A DNA stretch of 5,350 bases, taken from Chloroflexota bacterium. GTDB lineage: Bacteria; Chloroflexota; Anaerolineae; Anaerolineales; Anaerolineaceae. Position 1 is the first letter of the stretch; each line of letters starts with the position of its first letter. Location of the stretch: assembly GCA_021796375.1 (NCBI GenBank), contig JAJYJF010000193.1, forward strand, positions 1 to 5,350. Direction: 5' to 3'. This document shows positions 4,661 to 5,350 of the stretch, piece after piece. The position numbers were made by a program, and so were the translations under genes. The notes beneath the pieces were generated by a model. That model did no database searches. It was given only the letters and a program-made list of their open reading frames with translations, and was not told the origin of the DNA.

Positions 4661-5350
4661 ATGCAAAAGATGATGAAAGCACTGGTAAAGAAGTACGCCG
4701 AGCCGGGGTTATGGATGGAAGAGGTCCCCGTTCCGGAAGTCGGGATCAACGACGTCCTGATTCAGGTGCACAAAACGGCGATCTGCGGCACGGACGTGCA
4801 CATCTATGAGTGGAACTCCTGGGCGCAGAAGACGATACCGGTGCCGATGGTGATCGGCCATGAGTTTTCCGGCCGGGTCGCCGCGATTGGCTCCAACGTT
4901 CACGATGTCAACATCGGGGATGTGGTCTCTGGGGAAGGCCATATCGTCTGCGGCCGCTGCCGGAACTGCCTGGCGGGAAGGCGGCACCTCTGCAAGGATA
5001 CCCGCGGGGTTGGGGTGAACCGCCCGGGCTGCTTCGCCGAGTACGTCTGCATCCCGGTCACCAACGTCTGGCATGCCGACCCGCGCATCCCGATGGATCT
5101 CTTGAGCATTTTCGACCCGTTCGGCAACGCTACCCACACCGCGCTCTCTTTCAAGGTGCTCGGGGAAGACGTCCTCATCACCGGCGCCGGACCCATCGGG
5201 ATCATCGCGACCGCCATCGCCAAGCACGCCGGGGCGCGCTACGTGGTCACGACGGACGTCAACCCGTACCGGCTGGAGCTGGCCAGGAAGATGGGGGCGA
5301 CGCTCGCCCTGGACGTCACCCAGCACTCGATTGCCTCCGCGCAGATCGAG
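4661..5350 (+). CDS. tdh: L-threonine 3-dehydrogenase, zinc-dependent (3' truncated by window end)
   Basis: This medium-chain (MDR) dehydrogenase oxidises L-threonine to 2-amino-3-ketobutyrate with NAD+, the first step of threonine breakdown to glycine and acetyl-CoA. The 230 visible residues follow the known Tdh pattern closely. '[12 protein letters not shown]' holds catalytic-zinc ligand C42, and 'VIGHEFSG' holds H67/E68. 'SGEGHIVCG' has H94 by the active site. Structural-zinc cysteines are at 97, 100, 103 and 111. '[13 protein letters not shown]' and '[15 protein letters not shown]' are Tdh signatures, 'GAGPIG' (175-180) is the Rossmann loop and D199 should select NAD+ over NADP+. From memory, E. 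coli Tdh is about 341 residues, so roughly 115 are missing. ATG 4661 is preferred because AAGGGA (4649-4654) lies 6 bases upstream; the ATGs at 4670 and 4673, where E. coli-like proteins begin, are too far from that site. The partner kbl commonly adjoins tdh but would be outside this window. Confidence 0.95.
   Translation, partial: MQKMMKALVKKYAEPGLWMEEVPVPEVGINDVLIQVHKTAICGTDVHIYEWNSWAQKTIPVPMVIGHEFSGRVAAIGSNVHDVNIGDVVSGEGHIVCGRCRNCLAGRRHLCKDTRGVGVNRPGCFAEYVCIPVTNVWHADPRIPMDLLSIFDPFGNATHTALSFKVLGEDVLITGAGPIGIIATAIAKHAGARYVVTTDVNPYRLELARKMGATLALDVTQHSIASAQIE

Noticed and set aside
4709..5326. A 205-codon minus-strand open frame opposite tdh
   Set aside because: It is antisense to the highly conserved tdh coding sequence; the translation is Arg/Asp/Val-rich with no recognisable domain.
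1..5350. tRNA, rRNA, insertion sequence or prophage features
   Set aside because: I saw no cloverleaf with a typical T-loop, no rRNA-like segment, no transposase or integrase motifs and no terminal inverted repeats flanking a coding unit.

Overview
The window looks like a piece of a GC-rich bacterial chromosome with AT-rich intergenic segments. The last gene is clearly a bacterial zinc-dependent L-threonine 3-dehydrogenase. The first (partial) gene ends in a short domain of the 'planar acidic residues, FF..LP..GW, then T/M-rich beta strands' type that I associate with Anaerolineae and other Chloroflexota lipoproteins or secreted proteins. I therefore lean to a Chloroflexota (Anaerolineae-like) host, but this is inference and no rRNA or other marker is present.

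Layout. Positions 1-301 (+) hold the 3' end of a putative secreted or lipoprotein-type protein. Positions 302-502 are non-coding and contain a GC palindrome and a striking 14-bp perfect hairpin (434-465). Positions 503-922 (+) encode a small hydrophilic protein with four copies of a 23-24-residue unit, core (Q)(F/L)ESPLxALxN. It is convergent with the gene at 974-2155 (-), a stand-alone ATP-grasp ligase of unknown substrate. Positions 2156-2357 hold an AT-rich promoter with tandem TATAAT boxes, a leader with two mutually exclusive stems, and two GC-rich hairpins that probably end the next gene. Positions 2358-4445 (-) encode a 695-residue polytopic membrane protein, possibly a GT-C-type glycosyltransferase, with a soluble TPR-like C-terminus. 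Positions 4446-4660 are a divergent promoter region. Positions 4661-5350 (+) are the 5' two thirds of tdh, cut by the window end.

How the genes relate. No multi-gene operon is visible. The two minus-strand genes are separated by about 200 bp with their own apparent terminator and promoter, and tdh is transcribed divergently from the membrane-protein gene. The most intriguing arrangement is the repeat-bearing small protein lying tail to tail with an orphan ATP-grasp ligase. A multi-core peptide substrate next to an ATP-grasp enzyme is the architecture of some RiPP (graspetide-like) systems. However, the convergent orientation, the lack of a recognisable leader peptide and the class of ATP-grasp make this a hypothesis only. 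The tdh gene is ordinary threonine catabolism.
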